Shown piece by piece: positions 1 to 8,375 of a DNA stretch of 64,000 bases (position 1 is its first letter; each line of letters begins with the position of its first letter). The notes beneath the pieces are model-generated. The model was not told the DNA's origin, did no database searches, and saw only the letters and a program-made list of their open reading frames with translations. The stretch is taken from positions 1 through 64,000 of the forward strand of contig NZ_JBDKWZ010000004.1 in assembly GCF_039710355.1 (NCBI RefSeq). The letters are read 5' to 3'. A program made the translations under genes and the position numbers. This DNA comes from Rapidithrix thailandica. Its GTDB lineage: Bacteria > Bacteroidota > Bacteroidia > Cytophagales > Flammeovirgaceae.

Positions 1-70
1 AACCTTTATCAATTATCGCTCTAAGCTCGGATACTTCTTCTTGCAGTAATTTGACCCTGTACCTTTTCAT
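1..70 (-). CDS. Probable IS630-type transposase, N-terminal fragment cut by window edge
   Basis: An ATG at 70 on the minus strand opens a frame that runs off the window after 23 residues. The start MKRYRVKLLQEEVSELRAII resembles the beginning of IS630-family transposases, which start MKRY.V.L..EER.EL..LI.KG. Only this short piece is visible, so the family is a guess from the motif. It would place an insertion sequence at the left edge. Confidence 0.4.
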   Translation of the reverse strand, partial: MKRYRVKLLQEEVSELRAIIDKG

Positions 71-121
71 CTTTTTTCTAAAGGTACTGAATTATTACGT
101 TATTTTAAATTTTACTTAACA

Positions 122-493
122 CTAGGATGTTTCTTCCTGAATGATTTGCTTGTGTTTTTCGCCCCATACTTCCAATTGTTTTAAGATGGGTTTTAGTTCT
201 AGTCCGATTTCCGTTAACTCATATTCTACCCTTGGCGGAACTTCGGCATAAACCGTTCTTTTTACCAATTGGTTGGCTTCTAACTTCCGTAACTGTAAGG
301 TTAGCACCCGTTCCGTAATGTTGGGCAAGTGTTGTTTCAGCTCTCCGAAACGAAGTTTCCCATTGATCAAATAGCAACAAATCGCTAAAGTCCATTGCCC
401 GCCAATGAGACTGACCGCATAAGTTTCCGGGCATTCGGCATTCAGGTTTTGCCTGTTTTCGTAATTCGTTGAGGTTTCTTTGATTTTACTCAT
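122..493 (-). CDS. HxlR-family winged-helix transcriptional regulator
   Basis: A 123-aa protein with the whole HxlR fold: IGGQWTLAICCYLINGKLRF near residues 31-50, then FGELKQHLPNITERVLTLQLRKLE and the wing region with PPRVEYELTEIG. HxlR proteins are dimeric winged-helix regulators, often redox or aldehyde responsive. It is divergent from the flavodoxin-fold oxidoreductase that starts at 722, a common pairing that suggests it controls that gene. The start ATG at 493 leaves about 230 bp of shared promoter region. The cysteine at residue 21 could be a sensor residue, but that is inference. Confidence 0.88.
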   Translation of the reverse strand: MSKIKETSTNYENRQNLNAECPETYAVSLIGGQWTLAICCYLINGKLRFGELKQHLPNITERVLTLQLRKLEANQLVKRTVYAEVPPRVEYELTEIGLELKPILKQLEVWGEKHKQIIQEETS

Positions 494-721
494 ACTTACA
501 TTTTTGTTAGTCCCTTACAATGGGTTGCGAATATACAGATGTATGCTTGTATTTATAATTTTACCATCCGTAAGATGGTTGCAACGCGGAGGTTAAGTGT
601 CCCTTTCCTAACTTGATAACCAAAGGTTATTCGCCAGTGATAAGGAGCGCTCCTCTATCATGAAATCAACTTTCTTACTTTATTCAAAAAAAAACAAGCA
701 TTTATAAAAAAAACTAAAGAG
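494..721. promoter_or_regulatory. Divergent intergenic region between HxlR regulator and oxidoreductase
   Basis: A 228-bp AT-rich gap between divergent genes. It holds a small inverted repeat, CCATC-cgtaa-GATGG, near 566-580 and an A-rich stretch just before the 722 ATG. This is where the HxlR protein would be expected to bind. No promoter element could be assigned with certainty. Confidence 0.4.
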
Positions 722-1264
722 ATGAAAACGCTGGTAATGATCATTCATCCCAACCTTGAAAACTCACTGGTCAACAAACGCTGGATGGAGGAGTTGGAAA
801 AATACCCGGACAAATATGTATTGCATGACTTGTACGGTGCATATCCCGATGAAATTATTGATATTGAAAGGGAGCAACAACTGGTAGAAGCGTTTGACAA
901 GATTATCTTCCAGTTTCCTTTCTATTGGTTTAACTGTCCGCCACTTTTCAAAAAATGGTTGGATGAGGTATTAACCCATGGTTGGGCCTATGGAAAGGGC
1001 AGCGAATATAAACTGGCCGGGAAGAAAATTGCTTTAAGTATTTCGGTGGGAATTAACAAAGCGGATTATCACCCTTCGGGAAGGTATAAATATACGCTGG
1101 AGCAATTGACCGCTCCTTTTGAAATTACTTTTGAATACATCAGGGCTGATTACCAACCGTTTTATGCATTCTATGGTGTAGAGCACCATGCCTCTGCGGA
1201 ACGGGTGGAAAAGAGCGCCAAAGCGTATATTTCCTTTCTGGAAGAATTCCGAATAAAGGTATAA
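722..1264 (+). CDS. NAD(P)H-dependent oxidoreductase, flavodoxin-like fold
   Basis: A 180-aa protein of the NQO/KefF/MdaB flavodoxin-like family. The N-terminal strand and loop LVMIIHPNLENSLVNKRW binds the FMN or FAD phosphate. FQFPFYWFNCPPLFKKWLDE with TH-GWAYG is the classic second flavin-binding motif. These enzymes reduce quinones or azo and nitro compounds with NAD(P)H in the cytosol. The length fits the family (170-200 aa). It is divergent from an HxlR regulator and probably induced through it. A hairpin terminator follows at 1451-1481. Confidence 0.9.
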   Translation: MKTLVMIIHPNLENSLVNKRWMEELEKYPDKYVLHDLYGAYPDEIIDIEREQQLVEAFDKIIFQFPFYWFNCPPLFKKWLDEVLTHGWAYGKGSEYKLAGKKIALSISVGINKADYHPSGRYKYTLEQLTAPFEITFEYIRADYQPFYAFYGVEHHASAERVEKSAKAYISFLEEFRIKV

Positions 1265-1450
1265 TGAGTCTTGTTGACAGGACGCTTTTACGGTGTCAGT
1301 CGGAATGTCTAATACTCTAAGGCTGAACAATGTTAAAGAGTGGTGGAGGGGAGCTTGTGCGGTATGCCGTTATTGGATTTGAGCTGAAATAACAGAATGG
1401 TTTTCCGTAGAAAGAGGTTGTGAGCAAAGTACCTTTGGTAAAGGTATAGG

Positions 1451-1481
1451 AAGTCCGGTGGTGATGACTGCCGGGCTTTTT
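1451..1481 (+). terminator. Rho-independent terminator candidate
   Basis: An imperfect inverted repeat (AAGTCCGG paired with CCGGGCTT) is followed by TTTTT. It lies about 190 bp downstream of the oxidoreductase stop, so a short untranslated or unrecognised transcript may lie between. Confidence 0.55.
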
Positions 1482-1538
1482 ATGATAATATAAATGTGTA
1501 CTACTAAGCTGTGAAAGGTTGAGTTCGTTGGAGGAGTA

Positions 1539-2090
1539 TTATTTTTTGATACTTTTCTGAATAAAATTGAAAAGCACTTTTACCTGGGAGTTGGACAGGT
1601 GTAGCTTTTTGAGCTTTTGAAAAGTGTCTTCATCTATAAATTCCCACTCTTTGATGATTTGTAATATTTCTTGGTGATCTATTCGAAGGCTACTGTTCAG
1701 GAAGAAGGTTTCGCCTGTGAAGAAGATTTTCTCCATTTTAAAATTACGATTTTCATCCAAGGAGCATCTGGCGATGGCAATATGGGTTTGGTCATTCCCA
1801 ATGAAATGGCACTCTCGAAACCTCTTGTTTCTTACGGCCGTTCGCATCACCACCTCCTGGCTTAAAATTAAACCGGGTATCACATTGAGTGTTGGGAGAA
1901 AGCTTGCATCTGATTCGTTGTGAATAATATAGGCTTTCAAAAGTTTCACCTCGCCAATTACCTCTCTTAATAAAGTATTATCTTGCACCTTAGCATAGGT
2001 TTGCAAGGCTTTTTGATGATCCTGGGTTTCTGAGATAAATATATCGGTTTGGTTATATTTTTCTACGATTCGGATGGGGATAACAAGCAT
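1539..2090 (-). CDS. Hypothetical protein, 183 aa
   Basis: Not recognised. The protein starts MLVIPIRIVEKYNQTDIF and has no signal peptide or membrane segment. It appears mixed alpha/beta, with IAIARCSLDENRNFKMEKIF strands in the middle and a helical, lysine-rich C-terminus (QKLKKLHLSNSQVKVLFNFI). It stands alone between a terminator and a 466-bp gap and faces away from the next gene pair. Start at 2090 is the first ATG. Nothing in the context suggests a function. Confidence 0.55.
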   Translation of the reverse strand: MLVIPIRIVEKYNQTDIFISETQDHQKALQTYAKVQDNTLLREVIGEVKLLKAYIIHNESDASFLPTLNVIPGLILSQEVVMRTAVRNKRFRECHFIGNDQTHIAIARCSLDENRNFKMEKIFFTGETFFLNSSLRIDHQEILQIIKEWEFIDEDTFQKLKKLHLSNSQVKVLFNFIQKSIKK

Positions 2091-2556
2091 AGTACACTTG
2101 GGGTAATATTGTTAGATATAAGATAAACTTCTGTAGTTTTAAAATAATAAATTTCCAAATAAGAGGGTAGTTATACGAGGGGATTTATCCCGTTTTATTG
2201 TTATTCTGAATTCTCAAATTGGAATTATTATACAATCAAGTAACGTCTTAAACCCGGAGTTTATTAGTGAGCGGATCTGTGACTATTGAGTCGAGACCGG
2301 TTCGATGAATCTTTTTAGGATTGTGTTGAATCTATTTTACGAAATTTATGAAGAGCTTTGTTAATAAAATCAGTAGGTATAAACAGGTTAGGAGTTAAAT
2401 GTTTTTGGGCTTTGTTACAGATCTGCGAGGAATATGATAATGAAGTTTGTTAACCAATGTTCCCTATAAGGCGCTCCCTGATATCTCTTAATTACCAGGA
2501 GGCTTCTTTTTAAAATGGGAAACAAAAGGAAGAGTGGTAACCTTGTTAAGGTCTGA
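2091..2556. other. Intergenic stretch without a supported gene
   Basis: About 466 bases, AT-rich, with stop codons in all frames and only short overlapping frames. No clear hairpin, repeat or RNA gene was seen. It contains the promoter of the 1539-2090 gene and the 3' flank of the AraC regulator. Confidence 0.5.
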
Positions 2557-3537
2557 TCAAAGCAATGCTTCTTTGTTGTATTTGTTTCTGTATTCCAAGG
2601 GAGATATACCGGTGATTTTCCTAAAAACTTCACGAAAGGCTTTTACATCCGAATACCCTACTTCATACATGACTTCATTGATGGTTTTGCGACTGGTTTC
2701 AAAAGCCTTCTTTGCCGATTCAACTCTAACCCTTTGCGAATATTCTACCGGGGTATTTCCCGTAGCTTTGATAAATCTCCGGTCAAAAGTCCGTCTGCTT
2801 ACCGAGAACATGGAAGACAACCGTTCCGCCGAAATCTTTTCATGCAGCTTGCTTTCAATATATGCCTGAGCTTTTTTCACCATTTCATCTCCGTGCATTT
2901 TCTGCCCTGTAAAAATGGTAAAGGTCGATTGGCTTTGCCGGTCCATTTCAATTTGAAAGACCTTGGAGCAAAAAATAGCAGTTTGCCTGTCATAATATTT
3001 CTCTATCAGGTAAATGATCAGATTCAGGAAAGAATAAGCGCCTCCGTTCGTGTAAATTCCACACTCATCCGTAATCAATTGATCCGTTTGCAGATGCACT
3101 TTGGGAAACATACTTCTGAATTGTTCTGCTACAGCCCAATGTGTGGAGCACCTTTTCCCCGTAAGTAGTCCCGTAGAAGCAAGGATAAATGCACCGGTAC
3201 AGATACTCGCGATTTCCGCTCCGTCTTTATACTGTTTCCGCAGCCACCCAATCAGCGGTTCGTTTTCTTTTATCGCTTTTTGATAATGATGATTCAATGA
3301 AGGAATAATAATAAGATCCGTTTTCCTGATCGAAGAGATCTGTGTGTGTGGATTCACCGTCACCAGACCGTTATAGAATTCTACTCTGGGAGAAACACCA
3401 ACCAACTGGATGTCGAACAATTCCCCTCTGCCACATTCTTTCCAATATTCATTGGCCCTGGTAAATAGTTTATACGCACCGATTATACTGCTGAGGTTGT
3501 TCTGTCCGTCCGGGACGATGATGCTAAGGTGTTTCAT
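2557..3537 (-). CDS. GlxA-like transcriptional regulator (DJ-1/PfpI domain plus AraC HTH)
   Basis: A 326-aa protein. Residues 1-180 form a DJ-1/PfpI-type domain with the nucleophile-elbow-like sequence ASICTGAFILASTGLLTGKR, followed by STHW, which is usual in GlxA relatives. Residues 225-320 are a double helix-turn-helix AraC domain: ISAERLSSMFSVSRRTFDRR and INEVMYEVGYSDVKAFREVF, ending ISPLEYR. The start MKHLSIIVPDGQNN at 3537 is chosen over an upstream start at 3594, because family proteins begin at this strand. The gene is divergent from the SRPBCC gene at 3682, which it may regulate. Confidence 0.88.
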   Translation of the reverse strand: MKHLSIIVPDGQNNLSSIIGAYKLFTRANEYWKECGRGELFDIQLVGVSPRVEFYNGLVTVNPHTQISSIRKTDLIIIPSLNHHYQKAIKENEPLIGWLRKQYKDGAEIASICTGAFILASTGLLTGKRCSTHWAVAEQFRSMFPKVHLQTDQLITDECGIYTNGGAYSFLNLIIYLIEKYYDRQTAIFCSKVFQIEMDRQSQSTFTIFTGQKMHGDEMVKKAQAYIESKLHEKISAERLSSMFSVSRRTFDRRFIKATGNTPVEYSQRVRVESAKKAFETSRKTINEVMYEVGYSDVKAFREVFRKITGISPLEYRNKYNKEALL

Positions 3538-3681
3538 CTTTATAAAGTTAGGTATGTATCTGTAAAGATAAAGAGAGAATGGTGTCCAAATCAACCCCTT
3601 ATAAAGTCTATTTTACACCCTCTTTCATTGGTTTATAGACAATACTTTTGCTATATACGTTTTACAAAAAACATAAAGACA

Positions 3682-4146
3682 ATGACTACATCAGATTTTA
3701 CCTCTACCTTGTTGGTAGATCAATCACCCGAAGAAGTATTCCATGCCATCAACAATGTACGTGGGTGGTGGTCTGAGGAAATTGCAGGAAGTACAGATAA
3801 ACTCAGCGAAGAGTTTACCTATCATTACAAAGATGTACATTCATGCAAAATGAAGTTAGTAGAAGTCATTCCCGGCAAAAAAGTCGTTTGGCAGGTGATG
3901 GACAATTATTTTAAGTTTACCAAAGACCAAAGCGAATGGCAAGGCACCAACATCAGTTTTGAAATCATGAAAAAAGACGGGCAAACACAACTACACTTCA
4001 CCCACCAAGGCTTGGTACCCGGGTTGGAATGCTTTGAAATTTGTTCGAATGCATGGGCCCGGTACATACAGCAAAGTTTACGGAGCTTGATCACTACAGG
4101 AGAAGGCCTGCCCAATACAAAAGAAGGCGAGATCAAAGTTTCTTAA
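3682..4146 (+). CDS. SRPBCC / AHSA1-like START-domain protein
   Basis: A 154-aa protein with the activator-of-Hsp90-like START fold: SPEEVFHAINNVRGWWSEEI at the N-terminus, VEVIPGKKVVWQVMD in the middle, and the long C-terminal helix CFEICSNAWARYIQQSLRSL. Such proteins bind small hydrophobic ligands; the ligand is unknown here. The ATG at 3682 is chosen because the longer frame from 3529 adds 51 residues that overlap the divergent regulator. A strong terminator follows. Confidence 0.85.
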   Translation: MTTSDFTSTLLVDQSPEEVFHAINNVRGWWSEEIAGSTDKLSEEFTYHYKDVHSCKMKLVEVIPGKKVVWQVMDNYFKFTKDQSEWQGTNISFEIMKKDGQTQLHFTHQGLVPGLECFEICSNAWARYIQQSLRSLITTGEGLPNTKEGEIKVS

Positions 4147-4171
4147 AAAGAAGTCACTGGCAATTGAACAC

Positions 4172-4208
4172 AATGCACTCTGATAAATCGATCGGAGTGC
4201 ATTTTTTT
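4172..4208 (+). terminator. Intrinsic terminator
   Basis: Perfect 8-bp arms ATGCACTC / GAGTGCAT with a 14-nt loop, then a run of seven T. It sits 26 bp after the SRPBCC stop. Confidence 0.85.
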
Positions 4209-4380
4209 CTTCTGTTGATTAAACAGTTGAAAAGTAAATGAACTGTAACCAGATTTATGAACGTATTCTATGGTATTCCACTATTATGTTTGTATGAGTG
4301 AGGAGTTATTCCTAAAATAAATTTATAGAATGGAGGGATGAAAAAAGGTGTTGAATATCTTAAAAAGGTTATGAAGTGAA

Positions 4381-4509
4381 TTAACCTTTTTCTTTTGCTA
4401 AAAAATGTTTCAAAAATGCCTCCTCTGTGTTACTTTTTTCAACAATAGCTTTGGCTATTCTCTTCAAAAAGTGCCTTGATGAGCCGATTTTGATTCCATT
4501 TTCGGTCAA
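4381..4509 (-). other. Short open frame, possible gene remnant
   Basis: A 42-codon minus-strand frame, opening at a TTG, that encodes a lysine-rich helical peptide (RIAKAIVEKSNTEEAFLKHF) and stops at 4381. A second overlapping frame starting MKWIKRIVFDRKW lies just upstream, so the two may be pieces of one frameshifted gene. No family was recognised. Confidence 0.2.
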
Positions 4510-4623
4510 AAACTATACGTTTAATCCACTTCATTGTAAGGAGTTTAAATTAGAAGAAAGAGGTTATTTTTTTTAGTAATTATATAAAAAGAAATATATT
4601 GTCAGTCAAGTTAGAGAAACAAA

Positions 4624-5148
4624 ATGAAAGAACAAATTAGCCTTTTCTTTGGAATTTTATTCGCATTTTCTTGTAATCACTTAAAACAAAATGATAAGAA
4701 GAATGATATTGAAAATCAATTGATTGTTAAGGAGGTGATAGAAGAAAATCAAAATATTTATAGATGTTTGTCAGAAGTACTATTTGACGATAGTACTTCG
4801 CTAGACGTTGTTTGCAACTTTTACACTCAAAGAAAAATAGATTCTATTTCTGTCCAAAAAAAGAGTGTTAGAGGAAGATATCTTCATTGTGGAAAAGGAA
4901 GAGTAAATATGCGGCTTTTTAACCTTCTAAAAACTTCCAATTTCAAAGAGTATAACGAATTGGAAAAAATACATACGGCACATAATATCATTATCAAATC
5001 AGATATTTTATACTTAAGTGGGAGAGAACATTTAAAATGTTTAGAAGAAAATGATAGTGTATTGATCAAATCCACTATTTATACCTTCCATCAACAGGGT
5101 CTGAAAACCAATTTAATGATAGTAGATGAATTGCTTAAAATAGAGTAA
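4624..5148 (+). CDS. Putative lipoprotein, 174 aa
   Basis: The N-terminus MKEQISLFFGILFAFSCNHL is a short lipoprotein signal peptide with a lipobox-like FAFSC, so the protein is probably anchored in an outer or inner membrane leaflet. The rest is charged and soluble with four further cysteines (CLSEV, CNF, HCGKG, KCLEEN). It lies directly upstream of the TssD-protease-lipoprotein module and has the AT-rich composition of the other lipoproteins. It could be an orphan immunity protein, but this is only context. Confidence 0.6.
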   Translation: MKEQISLFFGILFAFSCNHLKQNDKKNDIENQLIVKEVIEENQNIYRCLSEVLFDDSTSLDVVCNFYTQRKIDSISVQKKSVRGRYLHCGKGRVNMRLFNLLKTSNFKEYNELEKIHTAHNIIIKSDILYLSGREHLKCLEENDSVLIKSTIYTFHQQGLKTNLMIVDELLKIE

Positions 5149-5543
5149 TGACTTCACGAATACCTGAATATTCCCATCTCAATTCCCTTCAAATGGCTTC
5201 GTGTGATGTACTGTCAAGAGTTTGAAAGAAGGGGAGGGTATGTATTTGAGCAATCTTTGTGTATTGCAGTACCCAGGTTCAACAACGTAAAGCCCCGGTG
5301 CGTTTGTGTCCATTATTTGCCCTTCACCTGCGGCAAGAGGTTTTTAGAAAGCTTTTTAACTAAACAAGTGGATAAGCACCAGGTCCGGAAACAGTTGAAA
5401 CAACTAAATTACGCTTTTATACGTAAGTATAATTATCCAAATGTTTACTACATTTGACCCTTTCTACGATCCAATCAACCTATTTTTACATTACAACTAA
5501 CTACTCTAGTCAATTTTTTTCAACCAGTAACACCTTGAATGAT
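5149..5543 (+). promoter_or_regulatory. Leader region of TssD module 1 with candidate -7 element at 5449-5456
   Basis: About 395 bp without a convincing gene; an 84-codon frame at 5203-5457 has odd composition and no start signal. TACATTTG at 5449-5456 fits the Bacteroidota -7 consensus TAnnTTTG. The same TACATTTG element occurs ahead of the second TssD copy at 38927-38934. A -33 partner is not clear here. The transcript would carry an 80-nt leader before the TssD ATG at 5544. Confidence 0.45.
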
Positions 5544-6242
5544 ATGAGTTTAACAGCAAAACTCTATGTTGAGGATAAGGAAATTAACATTCTTGACTTC
5601 AAATTCCGGTTTACCCGTTCGGTAGACGAACACGGCAAACCCATGGGCAAACCCAACGGGACAATCTTTGATATCACCTTTGAAACGACCTCGGATCAGA
5701 GTTTTTTTGCCTGGTCTGTGGGCATGGACATGGTGAAAAAAGTAAAGATTGTCGTTTCCCCGGTGACGCAGGACAGCAAAAGCCGGGTTTTCGAACTCTA
5801 CGATGTGCATTGCGTCTTCTTTAAGAATAATTTCAACGGGGTGAATGGGGAACCCATGACCACCCAAATCAAACTCTCCCCGGCCATCCTCTACGATGGA
5901 GGGTATAAAATCCTGGAACACTACTGGAAGGAAACCGACCTGAGCGTTCAGGATACCCCGGTGACAACCATTGCCCCGGAGAAGGAGTTGGAGATTGTCA
6001 AAATGCATTACGAAGATCAAAACGGGGAGGAAATTTCAGAGCTCTTTTATGGAAATGTCACCTTGGTGATCCGGACCCGGAACGGCAGCAATAAAAAGCT
6101 GACAATCGACCTTGATGACAAGCACCACGATTTTATTTACCGTGGACAAAGCCTTGAAGACGACCTCCTCAAAGACATTGCCCTTGTAGGAGATGTCACG
6201 CGGGTGGATGTGGAAGTCGTACCCCCCTCAACACTAAAATAA
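5544..6242 (+). CDS. tssD: TssD/Hcp-type type VI tube protein with C-terminal extension (copy 1)
   Basis: A 232-aa protein. Residues 1-145 match the Bacteroidota Hcp-like tube protein TssD: MSLTAKLYVEDKEINILDFK, FDITFETTSDQSFFAWSV, KSRVFELYDVHCVFFKNNF and PMTTQIKLSPAILYDG. Hcp hexamers form the expelled tube and carry effectors in their lumen or as fusions. Ordinary TssD is about 130 aa; here an extra beta-rich domain of about 85 aa follows (VTLVIRTRNGSNKKLTIDLD). ATG 5544 is used because similarity to the second copy (39139) starts there, not at 5454. The next genes are a metalloprotease and a lipoprotein. No other T6SS gene is in the window, so the tube would act with a secretion system elsewhere. 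Confidence 0.85.
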   Translation: MSLTAKLYVEDKEINILDFKFRFTRSVDEHGKPMGKPNGTIFDITFETTSDQSFFAWSVGMDMVKKVKIVVSPVTQDSKSRVFELYDVHCVFFKNNFNGVNGEPMTTQIKLSPAILYDGGYKILEHYWKETDLSVQDTPVTTIAPEKELEIVKMHYEDQNGEEISELFYGNVTLVIRTRNGSNKKLTIDLDDKHHDFIYRGQSLEDDLLKDIALVGDVTRVDVEVVPPSTLK

Positions 6243-6269
6243 TCCGAACTACTTAACCTTACTATCCTT

Positions 6270-8375
6270 ATGTTTAAAGTTTCTGAATCGGGTAACCCCG
6301 GAAATTTCATTCTTGTTAAACCGCTGCAACTTGCTCAGTCGCCTTATATCGTTTCCTTTTACCGCTCCCAAATACAAGCCAAAAATAGCCTCAACAGTGG
6401 AGAGTATGATACGGCTTATACCGGTACCTTTGGCTTTGATCGTTTTGACGCTAGCATTATGTCGAGCGGGCTTGTCAAGGAGTACACCAAGTTAAACGGC
6501 ATAGAAACCCATAAACCTTCGGTCAAAAGTGAAAAGGACCATTCTTATTATTGTCCTTATTTGTCCCTTTGGCCACCCAATATCGCTGGAGTAAACAGCG
6601 CCAATATTTATATAGGGCTGGAAAAAAGCAATTACTTTGACAAGGGGAATGACAAAACCGAAGTGTTGGTGGACTTTGAAAGTGAGGACGGCCAGGTCAT
6701 TACGGTCAATGGAAAAGCCAAAGCGTCCGTTAAACTGGTACTGGATGATAAACCTGGCAATTTACCTGCCCTAAAGCTTGAATGCATAGGCGAGTTTGAA
6801 AAGGAGTTGGCCATCACAGCAAAGGTTGGCAAGGTGGTGATCGGTAAACTGCTCCTTTACCCGAACAAAGTGCGTTACAAAGGGGTGATCCAGCCGGTAT
6901 ATGTGCGGTTAGGCAACGCCACCAGTGATCAGCTTACGGAGGTACCCACGGCTACGATTGCGGATATTGACGAGCAGGGCTTATTGACTTGTGCCAATCA
7001 ACACGGACTGAACCAAGCCTTTATTCAGTGTGAGGTAGCGCAGAAGACTCATCAAATTACTTTTGATAGAGAAGAGCTAAGGATGTATCTAGATGTGAAC
7101 AGTGAAGATAGTAAAATCTACCTGCACAAAAAGGATGGTTTACGGCAAGATTTCAACCAAAAGGTAAAGGATTTGTATAAAACAGTTGTAGCAGGCGGGG
7201 TTGTAGCAGAAGAAAGGGTTGCAAAAGACAGTGCTTTTCACAGTAGCGGGATACATCAAATCCTAAAAGACTTTGCAGAGAAACTTGAAAAGAAATTTGA
7301 GGTATTTAAAGATGTCACATACAACGCAAACAATCCAAATAGCAAGTATTCATTTAATGATACTTATAAAGGGTATCACAAAAAGGTTATGAACCGTTTT
7401 TGGACTCATAAGAGCGTTAACAACGGTAGAAGAGGCCTGTATGATAAATTTGAGCAAGCGGAGATGCGAATGGAACATGAACTTGCGCAACAAGGGATTG
7501 TCAACAATCAAGCAAAACATGGAGAGGTAGATAGCTTTAAAGAAAAGACACTGTATGTGTTTTATTTTCCGGATATTGAAGCAAGTTACCCCAAAACAAC
7601 GACAACGGAACTTAAATATGGGGCAGTGCCCGGCTATACTCAAACAGGAAGAGGGATATCGTATATTTTTAAAAGTGGTTTTGGGTTGCCCGATGCCATT
7701 GTACATGAAATTGGTCATGGCTTAGGTTTACCCCATCCTTTTGAACACAACAAAAGTTTTGACAAAAGTATACGCAGCAAACAGCTCATTGATTCAGAGA
7801 TAAGCATGTTCAATAATGATATAAGCTTTCATAAAAAGATGCAAAGTTTAGGTGAACAGACATTAAGTGATATTGAAAAGTGTAAACTTACCAGTTATCA
7901 GGAGTATCAACGGTATAAATACTTTGAAAATGCTTATAACAAAGTTGTGGCTGAATTAGATAAAGTAAAGAAGAATTCCTACGATGCATATGTTGATTTT
8001 AGAGAGTTGGTTGTAAAGATCAGGGAGCTTGCCGCAAAAGAGAATGGGAATATTCCTGTAGAGGTAGAGGATGTAACCACCACTTTGGAGGAGAAAAAGC
8101 AAGGAATAAAAGATGATATAGAGGCCAAAGATAAAAAAAATGAGAAATTAGAGAAAAACATAGAAGAACTTAAAGTAGAGAGGAAAACGGCACCGGATGG
8201 GAAGGCAATAGATACCTACCATCCACAAAGTGATACCATGGAAAACTTTATGGATTATGACTTTGATGACAGTGGTAAGAAAGATAAATTCAAGAGAAAA
8301 ACTTTCTACAAATGGCAATGGGATAAAATAAGAGAGACAGGAAGTGGTAATAATTTATTAATCGAGCTAAAATGA
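6270..8375 (+). CDS. Metzincin-like zinc metalloprotease, candidate T6SS effector (copy 1)
   Basis: A 701-aa protein without a signal peptide, 28 bp after tssD. Residue 479 begins HEIGHGLGLPH, the HExxHxxGxxH zinc signature of metzincins. MENFMDYDF near 655-663 is a fitting Met-turn. The two are about 165 residues apart, much more than in typical metzincins, with a lysine- and glutamate-rich coiled-coil insert between. The N-terminal 100 residues (VSESGNPGNF, FGFDRF, YLSLWPPN) are shared with the copy at 39854 and may load the protein on TssD. Its place between a tube protein and a lipoprotein suggests a toxin. The substrate is unknown. Confidence 0.72.
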   Translation: MFKVSESGNPGNFILVKPLQLAQSPYIVSFYRSQIQAKNSLNSGEYDTAYTGTFGFDRFDASIMSSGLVKEYTKLNGIETHKPSVKSEKDHSYYCPYLSLWPPNIAGVNSANIYIGLEKSNYFDKGNDKTEVLVDFESEDGQVITVNGKAKASVKLVLDDKPGNLPALKLECIGEFEKELAITAKVGKVVIGKLLLYPNKVRYKGVIQPVYVRLGNATSDQLTEVPTATIADIDEQGLLTCANQHGLNQAFIQCEVAQKTHQITFDREELRMYLDVNSEDSKIYLHKKDGLRQDFNQKVKDLYKTVVAGGVVAEERVAKDSAFHSSGIHQILKDFAEKLEKKFEVFKDVTYNANNPNSKYSFNDTYKGYHKKVMNRFWTHKSVNNGRRGLYDKFEQAEMRMEHELAQQGIVNNQAKHGEVDSFKEKTLYVFYFPDIEASYPKTTTTELKYGAVPGYTQTGRGISYIFKSGFGLPDAIVHEIGHGLGLPHPFEHNKSFDKSIRSKQLIDSEISMFNNDISFHKKMQSLGEQTLSDIEKCKLTSYQEYQRYKYFENAYNKVVAELDKVKKNSYDAYVDFRELVVKIRELAAKENGNIPVEVEDVTTTLEEKKQGIKDDIEAKDKKNEKLEKNIEELKVERKTAPDGKAIDTYHPQSDTMENFMDYDFDDSGKKDKFKRKTFYKWQWDKIRETGSGNNLLIELK

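Noticed and set aside
2415..2633. 72-codon minus-strand frame beside the AraC regulator
   Set aside because: Mostly overlaps the 3' end of the regulator in another frame and has no start context.
5203..5457. 84-codon plus-strand frame before tssD copy 1
   Set aside because: Odd composition, no start signal, runs into the TACATTTG promoter element and has no counterpart at the second module.
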